A DNA stretch of 64,000 bases from Candidatus Scalindua sp. (GTDB taxonomy: Bacteria; Planctomycetota; Brocadiia; Brocadiales; Scalinduaceae): the NCBI GenBank assembly GCA_031316155.1, contig JALDRB010000009.1, forward strand, positions 124,001-188,000, given 5' to 3'. Below, in pieces: positions 44,138 through 52,986 of the stretch (the stretch's first letter is position 1; the number at the start of each line of letters is the position of its first letter). Made by a program: the position numbers and the translations under genes. The notes beneath the pieces are model-generated. The model saw only the letters and a program-made list of their open reading frames with translations. It ran no database searches and was not told where the DNA came from.

Positions 44138-45574
44138 ATGCAAAAAGGGAGAAAAATAGGGCAAATTCTTGTAGAAAACGGAATATTAACGCAGGATGTC
44201 ATTGACAAGGCCATTGAGGAACAGAAACAGCAATTGTGGATACCTTTAGGAGAACTCCTTGTCCAAAAAGGAAAAATTACACAACATCAACTCAAAGACA
44301 CCCTGAAGCAACAAAAGAGGAAGTTGGGAGAGATATTGGTAGATAATGGCTATGCCACCCCAGAAAAAATTACCAATGCCTTAAATGCTCGACAGGCACT
44401 AAAAGGACAATCGAGGACAGTTAAGGTAGACACGAACAAACTTGACAATCTGTTTGACCTTGTAGGAGAACTCGTAATAGCTAATACCCTGATCTCCGGA
44501 GATATGAAATCGATTGGTAACAAGGGGAACGGTGCGAGCAAAAACCTTTCGCACCTGTCCAAGATAACAAAGGATATCCAGGATCAGGTGATGTCAATGA
44601 GAATGGTATCTTTAAAGCAGACATTCCAAAAGATGACAAGGCTGGTAAGAGACGTAGCCATGCATGCCAACAGAAAGGTAAAACTGATTATCTCTGGTGA
44701 AGACACAGAACTAGACAAGAACGTCATAGAAGAAATCTCAGATCCGCTCGTACACATACTCAGAAACTCAGTAGACCATGGTATAGAATCACCAGAGTCG
44801 AGGATTGCTTGTAATAAACCAATAGAAGGAACGGTCAAGTTAAGCGCTTATCATAAAGGTGGAAACATAATCATAGAAATTGAAGACGATGGAAAGGGAT
44901 TACAAAGGGACAAGATATTAAGGAAAGCTGTAGATAAAGGTATCATAAAGGAACAATCGGCATTAAGTGATCATCAGATCATCAATTTAATTTTCTCTCC
45001 GGGCCTGTCTACTGCAGAAAAAGTGACCAACATCTCGGGACGCGGCGTAGGTATGGACGTAGTTAAGAAAAATATAGAAAAGCTTCGCGGCAAGGTAGAA
45101 GTTACTTCAAGAGAAGGAAAAGGTTCTACATTTACCATAAAGCTACCGCTGACTCTCGCTATTATTGATGGCATCGTCGTCAACGTGGGAAATACAAAAT
45201 ACATTATACCGACTGTCAATATAGAAGAATCATTACGCCCAAAAAAAGAAGAAATATGTACTATTAAGAACCAAGGTGAAGTCGTCAACATGAGAGGAAA
45301 ACTGTTCCCTCTTGTTCGACTGCATAAGATTTACAATATTGAAACAACTAAGACAGATCCATGGGAAGCCATCGTCGTTGTTGTAGAATCAGAAGACGGC
45401 AAATTCAGTATCCTGGTTGATGAACTTGTAGGCCAGCAACAGGTTGTAATAAAGAGTCTTGGAGACAAATTTAAGGGTATAAAAGGTATTTCAGGAGGTG
45501 CTATCCTGGGCGACGGGAAAGTAGGCCTGATCTTGGATATTAGCGGAATAAGAGAAGCATCCCTTGCCGCATGA
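44138..45574 (+). CDS. cheA: CheA, MshEN-like repeats plus kinase and CheW-like domains (frame interrupted upstream)
   Basis: The 478-residue frame begins with three MshEN-like repeats (RKIGQILVENGILTQDVID, IPLGELLVQKGKITQHQLKD and RKLGEILVDNGYATPEKI, within 1-90). It continues with the CheA P3 dimerisation helices (DNLFDLVGELVIANTLI), the P4 ATPase domain with N box (LRNSVDHGIESP), G1 (EDDGKGLQ) and G2 (GRGVGMDVVKKNIEKLRG), and a P5 CheW-like domain (about 345-470). The ATG at 44138 lies inside a repeat, so it is probably not the natural start. MshEN domains are known to bind c-di-GMP, so the kinase may respond to it. Confidence 0.88.
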   Translation: MQKGRKIGQILVENGILTQDVIDKAIEEQKQQLWIPLGELLVQKGKITQHQLKDTLKQQKRKLGEILVDNGYATPEKITNALNARQALKGQSRTVKVDTNKLDNLFDLVGELVIANTLISGDMKSIGNKGNGASKNLSHLSKITKDIQDQVMSMRMVSLKQTFQKMTRLVRDVAMHANRKVKLIISGEDTELDKNVIEEISDPLVHILRNSVDHGIESPESRIACNKPIEGTVKLSAYHKGGNIIIEIEDDGKGLQRDKILRKAVDKGIIKEQSALSDHQIINLIFSPGLSTAEKVTNISGRGVGMDVVKKNIEKLRGKVEVTSREGKGSTFTIKLPLTLAIIDGIVVNVGNTKYIIPTVNIEESLRPKKEEICTIKNQGEVVNMRGKLFPLVRLHKIYNIETTKTDPWEAIVVVVESEDGKFSILVDELVGQQQVVIKSLGDKFKGIKGISGGAILGDGKVGLILDISGIREASLAA

Positions 45575-45766
45575 CAAATTAGATTGAGGGTTTCGAGTTA
45601 AGGAAGCCATTATGCACATTCACTTTAAACACAATATTTTTAAAGTTGATAGAGATAAAATATCATTCCTTCCAAACTTATTCAATGAATCAGTAAACAC
45701 ACAAAATATTTAACTATGTACAAATAGAAAGGAAACAAAACTCATAATTCAGAAAAGGAGAAAGAA

Positions 45767-46249
45767 ATGGAATCAATAACAACAGATAGAACTGTTGATG
45801 AAGGTAAGTTTTTGACATTTGTCTTAAGTAATGAAGAATATGGTATTGAGATACTCAAGGTGAGAGAAATCATCGGCATTATCGGCATTACACCCGTACC
45901 ACAGACTCCCAATTACCTGAAAGGCGTAATTAATCTGAGAGGAAAGGTAATACCCATAATAGATCTGAGACTGAAGTTCTCCCTGCCGGAGGAAGAGTAT
46001 ACACAAGAAACATGTATAATAGTTGTAGAAGTCCACAATGCACAGATCGGTGTCGTGGTTGACAAAGTCTTTGAGGTCATTGATATTAAGAGACAAGATT
46101 TGGAAGAAACTCCTCAATTTGGTCAGGAGATGGATACAAATTTTATTATGGGATTAGGCAAGGTAAAGGAAAAGATAATCATCCTGCTCGATATTGACAA
46201 GGTGCTATTATCTGAAGAATCAGAGATGATTGATGAATTAACGAAATAA
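45767..46249 (+). CDS. cheW: Chemotaxis adaptor CheW
   Basis: The 160-residue CheW domain protein has [20 protein letters not shown], the [20 protein letters not shown] core and the final [15 protein letters not shown] strand. CheW links receptors to CheA. An AAGGAGAAAG site precedes the ATG. It lies 192 bases after cheA and is followed by the second receptor gene. Confidence 0.95.
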   Translation: MESITTDRTVDEGKFLTFVLSNEEYGIEILKVREIIGIIGITPVPQTPNYLKGVINLRGKVIPIIDLRLKFSLPEEEYTQETCIIVVEVHNAQIGVVVDKVFEVIDIKRQDLEETPQFGQEMDTNFIMGLGKVKEKIIILLDIDKVLLSEESEMIDELTK

Positions 46250-46326
46250 CATATCTAGTGAATTTTTATGATATGTATATTGTGCAGTCATTTTTGTCAG
46301 TTACTTTTGAAAGGAGTAAATACAGA

Positions 46327-48702
46327 ATGAAAATGGGAATGGGGGCAAAGGTAATCATTTTATTTCTTGTAGCAGGTATAATACCATTTGCCGTAATGGG
46401 TATCCTGGGTCACAGGAGCGCAAGTACGTCATTACAGAAACAGGCCTTTAACCAACTGGTTTCCATTAGGGAAACGAAGAAGAAGCAGATTGAAGACTAC
46501 TTCTCTGGCATAAGAAAACAGGTCCGTACTTTTTCTGAAGACAAAATGGTCATAGAGGCAATGAAGGAATTCAAAGTAGCCTTTAAAGATTTCCAGAAGG
46601 AAAATGAAATAAGAGACTCCCAGTTAGATGAATATCGTTCCTCCTTAAAGACCTATTACACAGGAGATTTCACTACCGAATACAAAAACCAGAATAGTGG
46701 AAGAACTCCCCAGGCAGTCAGTTATCTGAATCAGCTCGATGATGATTCAATAGCACTGCAGTATACGTACATAAAGAAAAACAATAATCAACTCGGTGAA
46801 AAACATAAACTCGATTACGCTGATGACAAATCTACCTATAGCAAGATACACGCCAAATATCATCCCATCATCAGGGATTATCTCGAACAGTTTGAATACT
46901 ATGATATATTTCTTGTAGACCCTGACAGCGGTGACATTATTTATTCCGTCTTTAAGGAATTAGACTTTACCACCTCTTTGAAGGATGGCCCTTATGCAGG
47001 AACCAATTTGGGAAGAGTATTCCGGGAAGCGAATAACAGTAATGACCCACACTTCGTAAGACTTGAAGAATTCGAACCTTATCCTCCATCATACGAAGGT
47101 GCAGCCAGCTTTATCGCATCACCCATTTTTGATGGTTCTGAAAAGGTGGGGGTTTTGCTATTCCAGATGCCCATAGATAAAATCAATCAGGTTATGACGT
47201 CTAATTGTGACTGGATGAATGTGGGTCTGGGCGAATCAGGAGAGACGTATATTGTCGGCAATGATTTTGCCATGAGGAGCCAATCACGTTTCCTAATCGA
47301 AGACAGTGCAGGCTATTTTGCAATGATGAAGGGATTAGGCATAAATCAAGGTTTGTTAGACACCATTCAAGCAAAGAATAGCACTATACTTTTACAAAAG
47401 GTAGAGACGAGGGGAACGCATGCGGCCGTTTCTGGTAGTACCAATGTAGAGATCTTTCCTGATTACCGTAATGTATCTGTCCTGAGTGCCTATGCTCCTC
47501 TGGATATTGAAGATGTAAAATGGTCAATTATGGCAGAAATAGATGCAGAAGAGATATTACGTCCGGTAACGGCATTGGCAAGACAAATGTATATAATCTC
47601 TGGTTGTTTGATAGCCTTTATCGCAGGTTTGGGTTACCTAGTTACCAGGATTACGGGTAAGGTTACCGATGTTATCAAAAAAATGATTGGCAACCTGACA
47701 GAGTGTTCTGACCAGATAGCATCAGCTTCTGGACAGGTTTCTTCCTCAAGCCAGAACCTCGCAGAGGGGACATCAGAAAATGCATCTTCCATCGAAGAAA
47801 CATCTGCATCTATGGAAGAAATATCCTCCATGACAAAACAAAATGCAGACAATGCAAAGGAGGCTGCTCAGCTTGCATCGCAATGCAACCAGACTGCCGA
47901 GTCAGGTAGTGAATCAGTGAGTAACATGAATATGGCGATGCAGGACATTAATTCCAGCAGTAAGAAGATTGGTGACATCATAAAGGTAATAGATGGTATA
48001 GCATTTCAGACCAATCTTCTGGCCTTAAACGCAGCAGTAGAGGCTGCCAGAGCCGGAGAACACGGAAAGGGTTTTGCTGTGGTTGCAGAAGAAGTAAGGA
48101 ACCTCGCCCAGAGAAGCGCAACAGCAGCAAAAGACACGACAGAATTAATTGAGGATTGTGTAAGTAAGGCGGATGCGGGCACACGACTTTCCGGAAAATG
48201 TAATGAAGTTTTAAATGACATAGTTACGAATGTGCAAAAGGTTAAAACCCTCATAGAAGAGATCGCCACGGCATCGGAGGAACAGTCAAACGGAATCAAC
48301 CAGGTCACGAAAGCTGTAACCGAAATGGGCAATGTAACCCAGCAGAACGCAGCCAGCGCAGAAGAAACAGCAGCTGCCAGCGAGGAGATGTCTGCTCAGG
48401 CACAGAATCTGATCGAACAGGTAAATATCCTTTCTTCACAGATAGGTAGTAGTGCAAAGAATGAGGAGTTCACTGTTGACCATCACGTATCAACCCCTAC
48501 CAAAAGGGTGAAGAGTAAATACCGGAAGAATGAAATGGGAATCTACCATGGAAAACAGTCAGTAGGCAAAACCAAGTCATATCGTGCCTGTAACAATGGA
48601 GGGATTATGGGAGAGGTTTCATCCAATGAAGTAGCAGAGGAATTAATTCCAATGGGTACCAACTCAATCCAAGAACATGATGAGAAATTCAGAGATTTTT
48701 AG
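46327..48702 (+). CDS. Methyl-accepting chemotaxis protein with large periplasmic sensor
   Basis: The ATG at 46327 is chosen (GGAG ten bases upstream, followed by a positive start and a membrane span), giving about 791 residues. An in-frame ATG at 46258 would add 23 unconserved residues. The periplasmic region spans about 35-410 and looks like a double-Cache type sensor, with no heme motif. A second membrane span (about 418-440) leads, without an evident HAMP domain, into the signalling domain, with the same tip [20 protein letters not shown] as the first receptor. The C-terminus ends EKFRDF, again a likely tether. Confidence 0.88.
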   Translation: MKMGMGAKVIILFLVAGIIPFAVMGILGHRSASTSLQKQAFNQLVSIRETKKKQIEDYFSGIRKQVRTFSEDKMVIEAMKEFKVAFKDFQKENEIRDSQLDEYRSSLKTYYTGDFTTEYKNQNSGRTPQAVSYLNQLDDDSIALQYTYIKKNNNQLGEKHKLDYADDKSTYSKIHAKYHPIIRDYLEQFEYYDIFLVDPDSGDIIYSVFKELDFTTSLKDGPYAGTNLGRVFREANNSNDPHFVRLEEFEPYPPSYEGAASFIASPIFDGSEKVGVLLFQMPIDKINQVMTSNCDWMNVGLGESGETYIVGNDFAMRSQSRFLIEDSAGYFAMMKGLGINQGLLDTIQAKNSTILLQKVETRGTHAAVSGSTNVEIFPDYRNVSVLSAYAPLDIEDVKWSIMAEIDAEEILRPVTALARQMYIISGCLIAFIAGLGYLVTRITGKVTDVIKKMIGNLTECSDQIASASGQVSSSSQNLAEGTSENASSIEETSASMEEISSMTKQNADNAKEAAQLASQCNQTAESGSESVSNMNMAMQDINSSSKKIGDIIKVIDGIAFQTNLLALNAAVEAARAGEHGKGFAVVAEEVRNLAQRSATAAKDTTELIEDCVSKADAGTRLSGKCNEVLNDIVTNVQKVKTLIEEIATASEEQSNGINQVTKAVTEMGNVTQQNAASAEETAAASEEMSAQAQNLIEQVNILSSQIGSSAKNEEFTVDHHVSTPTKRVKSKYRKNEMGIYHGKQSVGKTKSYRACNNGGIMGEVSSNEVAEELIPMGTNSIQEHDEKFRDF

Positions 48703-48781
48703 GATTTTCATTTTCAGTATTCTCCTCAACAAAACAAATTCTAAAATCTGAAGGAAACCAGAATGACAAACAGATATCACG

Positions 48782-49270
48782 ATGATTCATAATAACAGCG
48801 ACAATATTATTACCGTAGGTGTTGGAGACTTAAAAATAGCTAATTTTCCTAAGACATTACAGACAAGTCTTGGCTCATGTGTGGGTGTTGTATTGTATGA
48901 TAATACAAAAAAAACTGGAGGCATACTACATCTTATGCTGCCAAAGTGTAAAAATAGAAATGGTAGATTAAGCAAATACGCCGATACTGGAATACCTTTA
49001 TTAATTGACTTAATGGTAAATAAGGAAAGGGTAAACAGAAATTTCTTGACAGCAAAAATCTTTGGTGGAGCAAAGATGTTCAGTGTAAACAGTGATATGT
49101 TTGATATTGGAAAATCAAACATCATAGAAACGAAAATAATCTTAGAAAAAATGAACATAAGGATTGTTGCAGAAAGGACAGGTGGTGCAAATGGCCATCA
49201 AATCTCCTTAGATACAACCACTGGCATCGTCCAAAGTCGTATATTTGGACATCCTACACTGAAATACTAA
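48782..49270 (+). CDS. cheD: Chemoreceptor glutamine deamidase CheD
   Basis: The 162-residue protein has the CheD catalytic pair: cysteine in TSLGSCVGVVLYD and histidine in GGILHLMLPK. The family-typical AKIFGGAKMF and RTGGANGHQISLD follow. CheD deamidates receptor glutamines and in many bacteria is controlled by CheC/CheX proteins, two of which are encoded upstream. It begins 79 bases after the receptor gene. Confidence 0.93.
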   Translation: MIHNNSDNIITVGVGDLKIANFPKTLQTSLGSCVGVVLYDNTKKTGGILHLMLPKCKNRNGRLSKYADTGIPLLIDLMVNKERVNRNFLTAKIFGGAKMFSVNSDMFDIGKSNIIETKIILEKMNIRIVAERTGGANGHQISLDTTTGIVQSRIFGHPTLKY

Positions 49271-49375
49271 CTGCCAATTGAGAAATTCGGATAAAAGATT
49301 ACGGAATAGAAGAATTTCGTTTTAAATGATGAATATATCAAAAGAACACGTGAGGATTTTGGATATCATTTTGAA

Positions 49376-50227
49376 ATGGACAAGGAAAATGCAATGCAAC
49401 CTATCTTATCAAACAGAGAATTTGAACTTTTCAGAAACCTGATTTACAAGACTTGTGGAATAAACCTCGCACCATCTAAAAAAGAATTAGTGAAATCGAG
49501 ATTATCGAAACGTCTTACACATACAGGAATCAATTCATTTGAGGAATATTACAGGTTTGTAACAAAGATTGACAAGTCCGGACAGGAAATGATCCACCTT
49601 CTTGACAGTATATCAACAAATAAAACAGACTTTTTTAGAGAAAAGAAACACTTCGAGTTTCTCAACACAAAACTCTTACCGGAGTTGATTACAAAAAAGG
49701 AAAAGGATAGAAATAAAAAACTCCGCATTTGGTGTGCGGCATCTTCTTCAGGAGAAGAGCCTTACACCCTGGCTATGACTGTATTAAACCATGTAAATCC
49801 CGAAAACGGGTGGGACATAAAGATTCTCGCTACAGATATCTCTACAAAGATTTTACAAAAGGCCATAAGTGGTGTTTACAAGAAAGAAACGGTCAGAGAT
49901 GTCCCACTAAGATTACTGGCCTCACACTTTGCACGAGTGTCCGTTAACAATTCTACCTATTATAAGGCAAGAGATCATCTCAAGCAGCTCATAACATATA
50001 GAAGATTTAACCTTATGACTCCAGAATTTCCATTTAAAAATCCTTTTGATTTTATCTTTTGCAGAAATGTAATGATATACTTTGACCCTGAAACCCAGCA
50101 AAGACTGGTTTCTAAATTCTACGATTGTTTACCAAAGGGAGGCTATCTTTTCATTGGCCACTCCGAAACATTGTCAAGAAGGGTAAGTAAATTTAACTAT
50201 ATTCAACCCGCACTTTACCAGAAATAG
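49376..50227 (+). CDS. cheR: Chemotaxis receptor methyltransferase CheR
   Basis: The 283-residue protein has the CheR N-terminal helical domain (EFELFRNLIYKTCGINL) and the methyltransferase domain with the S-adenosylmethionine motif WCAASSSGEEPYTLAM, ILATDIS and FIFCRNVMIYFDPETQ. It methylates receptor glutamates, and the C-terminal FMDF/FRDF motifs of the two receptors could recruit it. It stops 18 bases before the GGDEF gene. Confidence 0.95.
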   Translation: MDKENAMQPILSNREFELFRNLIYKTCGINLAPSKKELVKSRLSKRLTHTGINSFEEYYRFVTKIDKSGQEMIHLLDSISTNKTDFFREKKHFEFLNTKLLPELITKKEKDRNKKLRIWCAASSSGEEPYTLAMTVLNHVNPENGWDIKILATDISTKILQKAISGVYKKETVRDVPLRLLASHFARVSVNNSTYYKARDHLKQLITYRRFNLMTPEFPFKNPFDFIFCRNVMIYFDPETQQRLVSKFYDCLPKGGYLFIGHSETLSRRVSKFNYIQPALYQK

Positions 50228-50245
50228 AAAGGGGAGCATATAAAA

Positions 50246-51799
50246 ATGAAATTCATACTCCCGTTAATAGTGGTTGCTACGCTTTTCAACATCGGTATTT
50301 ACCTCTTAAACAGTTCATCTCCGGCAAATAACGCCCAAACAAAGGGAGACTATTATACCTACAAAACACCCGATAACACTATCTGGCTTAATACGGACAA
50401 AGAGGCTTTGCGCCGATTGAGAAGCCATTATATTCGAGAAAACAACAATAAAAACAATATAGTCATAAGCCTGGAAGCCGAAAAAGAACAGATAATACCT
50501 TATGACCTCCTTGATCCTCAAACACAAAAAAAAATCGCCTCAACCTACAATCTTTGCATCAGAGAAAGCGGTGCTGGAGAGCGCAGGAGCTTTCATTTTA
50601 TTATTTGCATGATATTTAACACCTTAATTATTTCTACAGGTTTTATACTTTCTTATATATTCTACACTAAACGACCTACTGAAAATCCCAATAAAACTTC
50701 TAAAATCAGAATCCCAGAAAAAAGTAAAGACAGTCTCGAACATCCGAAAGAGACTCAGAAAAACATTCAGGTTCTCAATAAGGCTAAAGAGATTATATGT
50801 GAAATACTTCAGAACATAACCAGATATTCCGATAACTGTTTCATACCAAAGAGTAAGAAACTTGAAGAATTTACCAACAATCAAATCCCAAAGATCGGGT
50901 CTTCGTTGACCATAGAAGAATTTCTTACTCTTGAAGATGAAATAAATAAGATAATTCCATCACATTTTGAAACAGTAAGAAAATTAATACAAACAAAATT
51001 TGATGAATTAAAGACATTAATTAATAGTTTCGCCGAAGACTTGGGAGCAATAACCAAGGACAATACCGATTTTTCAGGCCAAATTAAATCCAGTATCTCT
51101 CACATTGAAAAAGCAATTGAGCTGGATGAAATAATAGAAATACGCCGGAATATAACAAAAGAAGTTGTTAAAATGGGGAAAAATATCATACATAAACAAG
51201 AAAGAGACTGTAAAATTATCAAGACATTAACACGCAAGGTACAATCACTTGACAAAGAACTTGTCATCGCTAAAGAAGAAATCCTGATTGACGGACTTAC
51301 TCAAATCGCAAACAGAAAAGCCCTTGACAGAAAGTTAGCAGAAGCCATCAATTCTAAATCAAAAACCAGAAAAACCTTTACACTGGTTATGGCCGACATA
51401 GATTATTTTAAAAATATCAATGATACCTATGGGCACATAGTGGGTGATCAGGTTCTGAAGAAGGTATCAGCCACCATTACAAAAAATTTCAGATTAAATG
51501 ATTTTGTAGCTAGATACGGGGGTGAAGAATTCGCAATCATCCTAGACAGGATTAGTAAGCAACACATACAATATCTGTGTGAAAGGCTTCGGTCTGACAT
51601 TGAATCCCTTGACTTCAGGATCAACTCCGAGACAATTCCAATTTCAATAAGTATTGGTGTGGCGTTTTGCGGAAGTGCAGACACAATAGAAACGTTATTA
51701 TATCGAGCCGACAAGACACTGTATTTAGCAAAGAAAAGTGGAAGAAATAATGTAAAGACAGAAGAACAACTGATGCCAGCGGCGGCTGTTAACATTTAA
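50246..51799 (+). CDS. Membrane diguanylate cyclase (GGDEF) in the chemotaxis operon
   Basis: The 517-residue protein has an N-terminal span (about 3-22), a short periplasmic part (about 23-115), a second span (about 117-137) and a helical region (about 180-340). A GGDEF domain (about 350-505) carries the active-site motif YGGEEF and an RLND I-site five residues before it. It should make cyclic di-GMP under feedback control. A GAAAGGGGAG site precedes the ATG. Placed between cheR and cheB, it links chemotactic signalling with c-di-GMP, which fits the MshEN repeats on CheA. Confidence 0.9.
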   Translation: MKFILPLIVVATLFNIGIYLLNSSSPANNAQTKGDYYTYKTPDNTIWLNTDKEALRRLRSHYIRENNNKNNIVISLEAEKEQIIPYDLLDPQTQKKIASTYNLCIRESGAGERRSFHFIICMIFNTLIISTGFILSYIFYTKRPTENPNKTSKIRIPEKSKDSLEHPKETQKNIQVLNKAKEIICEILQNITRYSDNCFIPKSKKLEEFTNNQIPKIGSSLTIEEFLTLEDEINKIIPSHFETVRKLIQTKFDELKTLINSFAEDLGAITKDNTDFSGQIKSSISHIEKAIELDEIIEIRRNITKEVVKMGKNIIHKQERDCKIIKTLTRKVQSLDKELVIAKEEILIDGLTQIANRKALDRKLAEAINSKSKTRKTFTLVMADIDYFKNINDTYGHIVGDQVLKKVSATITKNFRLNDFVARYGGEEFAIILDRISKQHIQYLCERLRSDIESLDFRINSETIPISISIGVAFCGSADTIETLLYRADKTLYLAKKSGRNNVKTEEQLMPAAAVNI

Positions 51800-51861
51800 G
51801 TGAGAAAATAAAAATAGTAAATGCTCAATTTACCTGTTGAATTGAATTAAAGGATAGACCA

Positions 51862-52938
51862 TTGGAGAACAAGACAAAAGTATTGATAATCGACGATTCT
51901 GCAGTAATCAGAAAGATACTGTCTGTTTCCCTAAATAAATATAAAGACATTGAGGTAGTTGGAACTGCGCCAGATCCATTTATAGCCAGAGACAAAATCT
52001 TAAGCCTAAAACCTGACGTCCTCACCCTAGATGTAGAAATGCCAAGAATGGACGGACTTACCTTCTTAAAAAAGATAATGACATTTCACCCCATACCAAC
52101 AATCATGGTAAGTTCATTATCACAAGATGGCGGTGATGTAACCCTAAAGGCATTAGAAATTGGAGCTGTAGACTATATTGCAAAACCAAGTAACAGACTT
52201 TCTTGTGATGTAAAAAATATAATACATGATTTATACCAAAAAATCAAAACAGCATCCACAATAACAATGAGGAGAAATGATAATACAAAAATAAACCAGC
52301 ACAAGAGAACTGCTAACCAGACTTTCCCACCTAAATCAACACAGCCGCATTATACCATGTTTAAAGGAACAAACAAGATAATCGTAATCGGCGCGTCAAC
52401 AGGGGGCACAGAAGCTCTCAAAGAAGTATTGGTGCAAATGCCGGCAGATTCTCCAGGTATCGCTATTGTTCAGCATATGCCGGAAATTTTTACAAAAGCA
52501 TTTGCACAAAGACTTGATTCACTTTGTGCAATCAAGGTAAAGGAAGGAAAAAACGGAGACAGCCTAACACAAGGACAGGCAATAATAGCACCGGGTAATT
52601 ACCACATGAAACTGAGAAGAAATGGTTCAATGTATTACATAGAAACAAGTCAGGAAGAACGTGTACACCATCAACGACCTGCTGCTGATGTTTTGTTTGA
52701 CTCTGCTGCAAGATTTGCTGGCTTAAATGCAGTAGGCGTAATCATGACCGGTATGGGAGCAGACGGAGCCAGAGGCCTCTTAAAGATGAAAGAATCTGGT
52801 GCCAAGACAATAGCGCAAGACGAAGAAAGTTGTGTAGTATTTGGTATGCCAAAGGAAGCCATAAAACTGGGGGCGGTAGATAAAACAGTGACACTACATA
52901 AAATCCCGGAGACTATTTTTAGTTTCATACACAATTAA
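51862..52938 (+). CDS. cheB: Chemotaxis methylesterase/deamidase CheB
   Basis: The 358-residue protein uses a TTG start at 51862 behind AAAGGA. It has a receiver domain (about 4-120; Asp in VLTLDVEMPRMDG) and a methylesterase domain (about 170-355). The catalytic residues are serine in IGASTGGTEAL, histidine in VQHMPEIFTKAF and aspartate in GMGADGARGL. Phosphorylation by CheA activates demethylation of receptors. It is the last gene of the operon, ending 48 bases before a convergent kinase gene. Confidence 0.95.
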   Translation: MENKTKVLIIDDSAVIRKILSVSLNKYKDIEVVGTAPDPFIARDKILSLKPDVLTLDVEMPRMDGLTFLKKIMTFHPIPTIMVSSLSQDGGDVTLKALEIGAVDYIAKPSNRLSCDVKNIIHDLYQKIKTASTITMRRNDNTKINQHKRTANQTFPPKSTQPHYTMFKGTNKIIVIGASTGGTEALKEVLVQMPADSPGIAIVQHMPEIFTKAFAQRLDSLCAIKVKEGKNGDSLTQGQAIIAPGNYHMKLRRNGSMYYIETSQEERVHHQRPAADVLFDSAARFAGLNAVGVIMTGMGADGARGLLKMKESGAKTIAQDEESCVVFGMPKEAIKLGAVDKTVTLHKIPETIFSFIHN

Positions 52939-52986
52939 AAATGTCTCTCAACTCCCTACTTTTCGACACACAGGGTATATTCAAAA

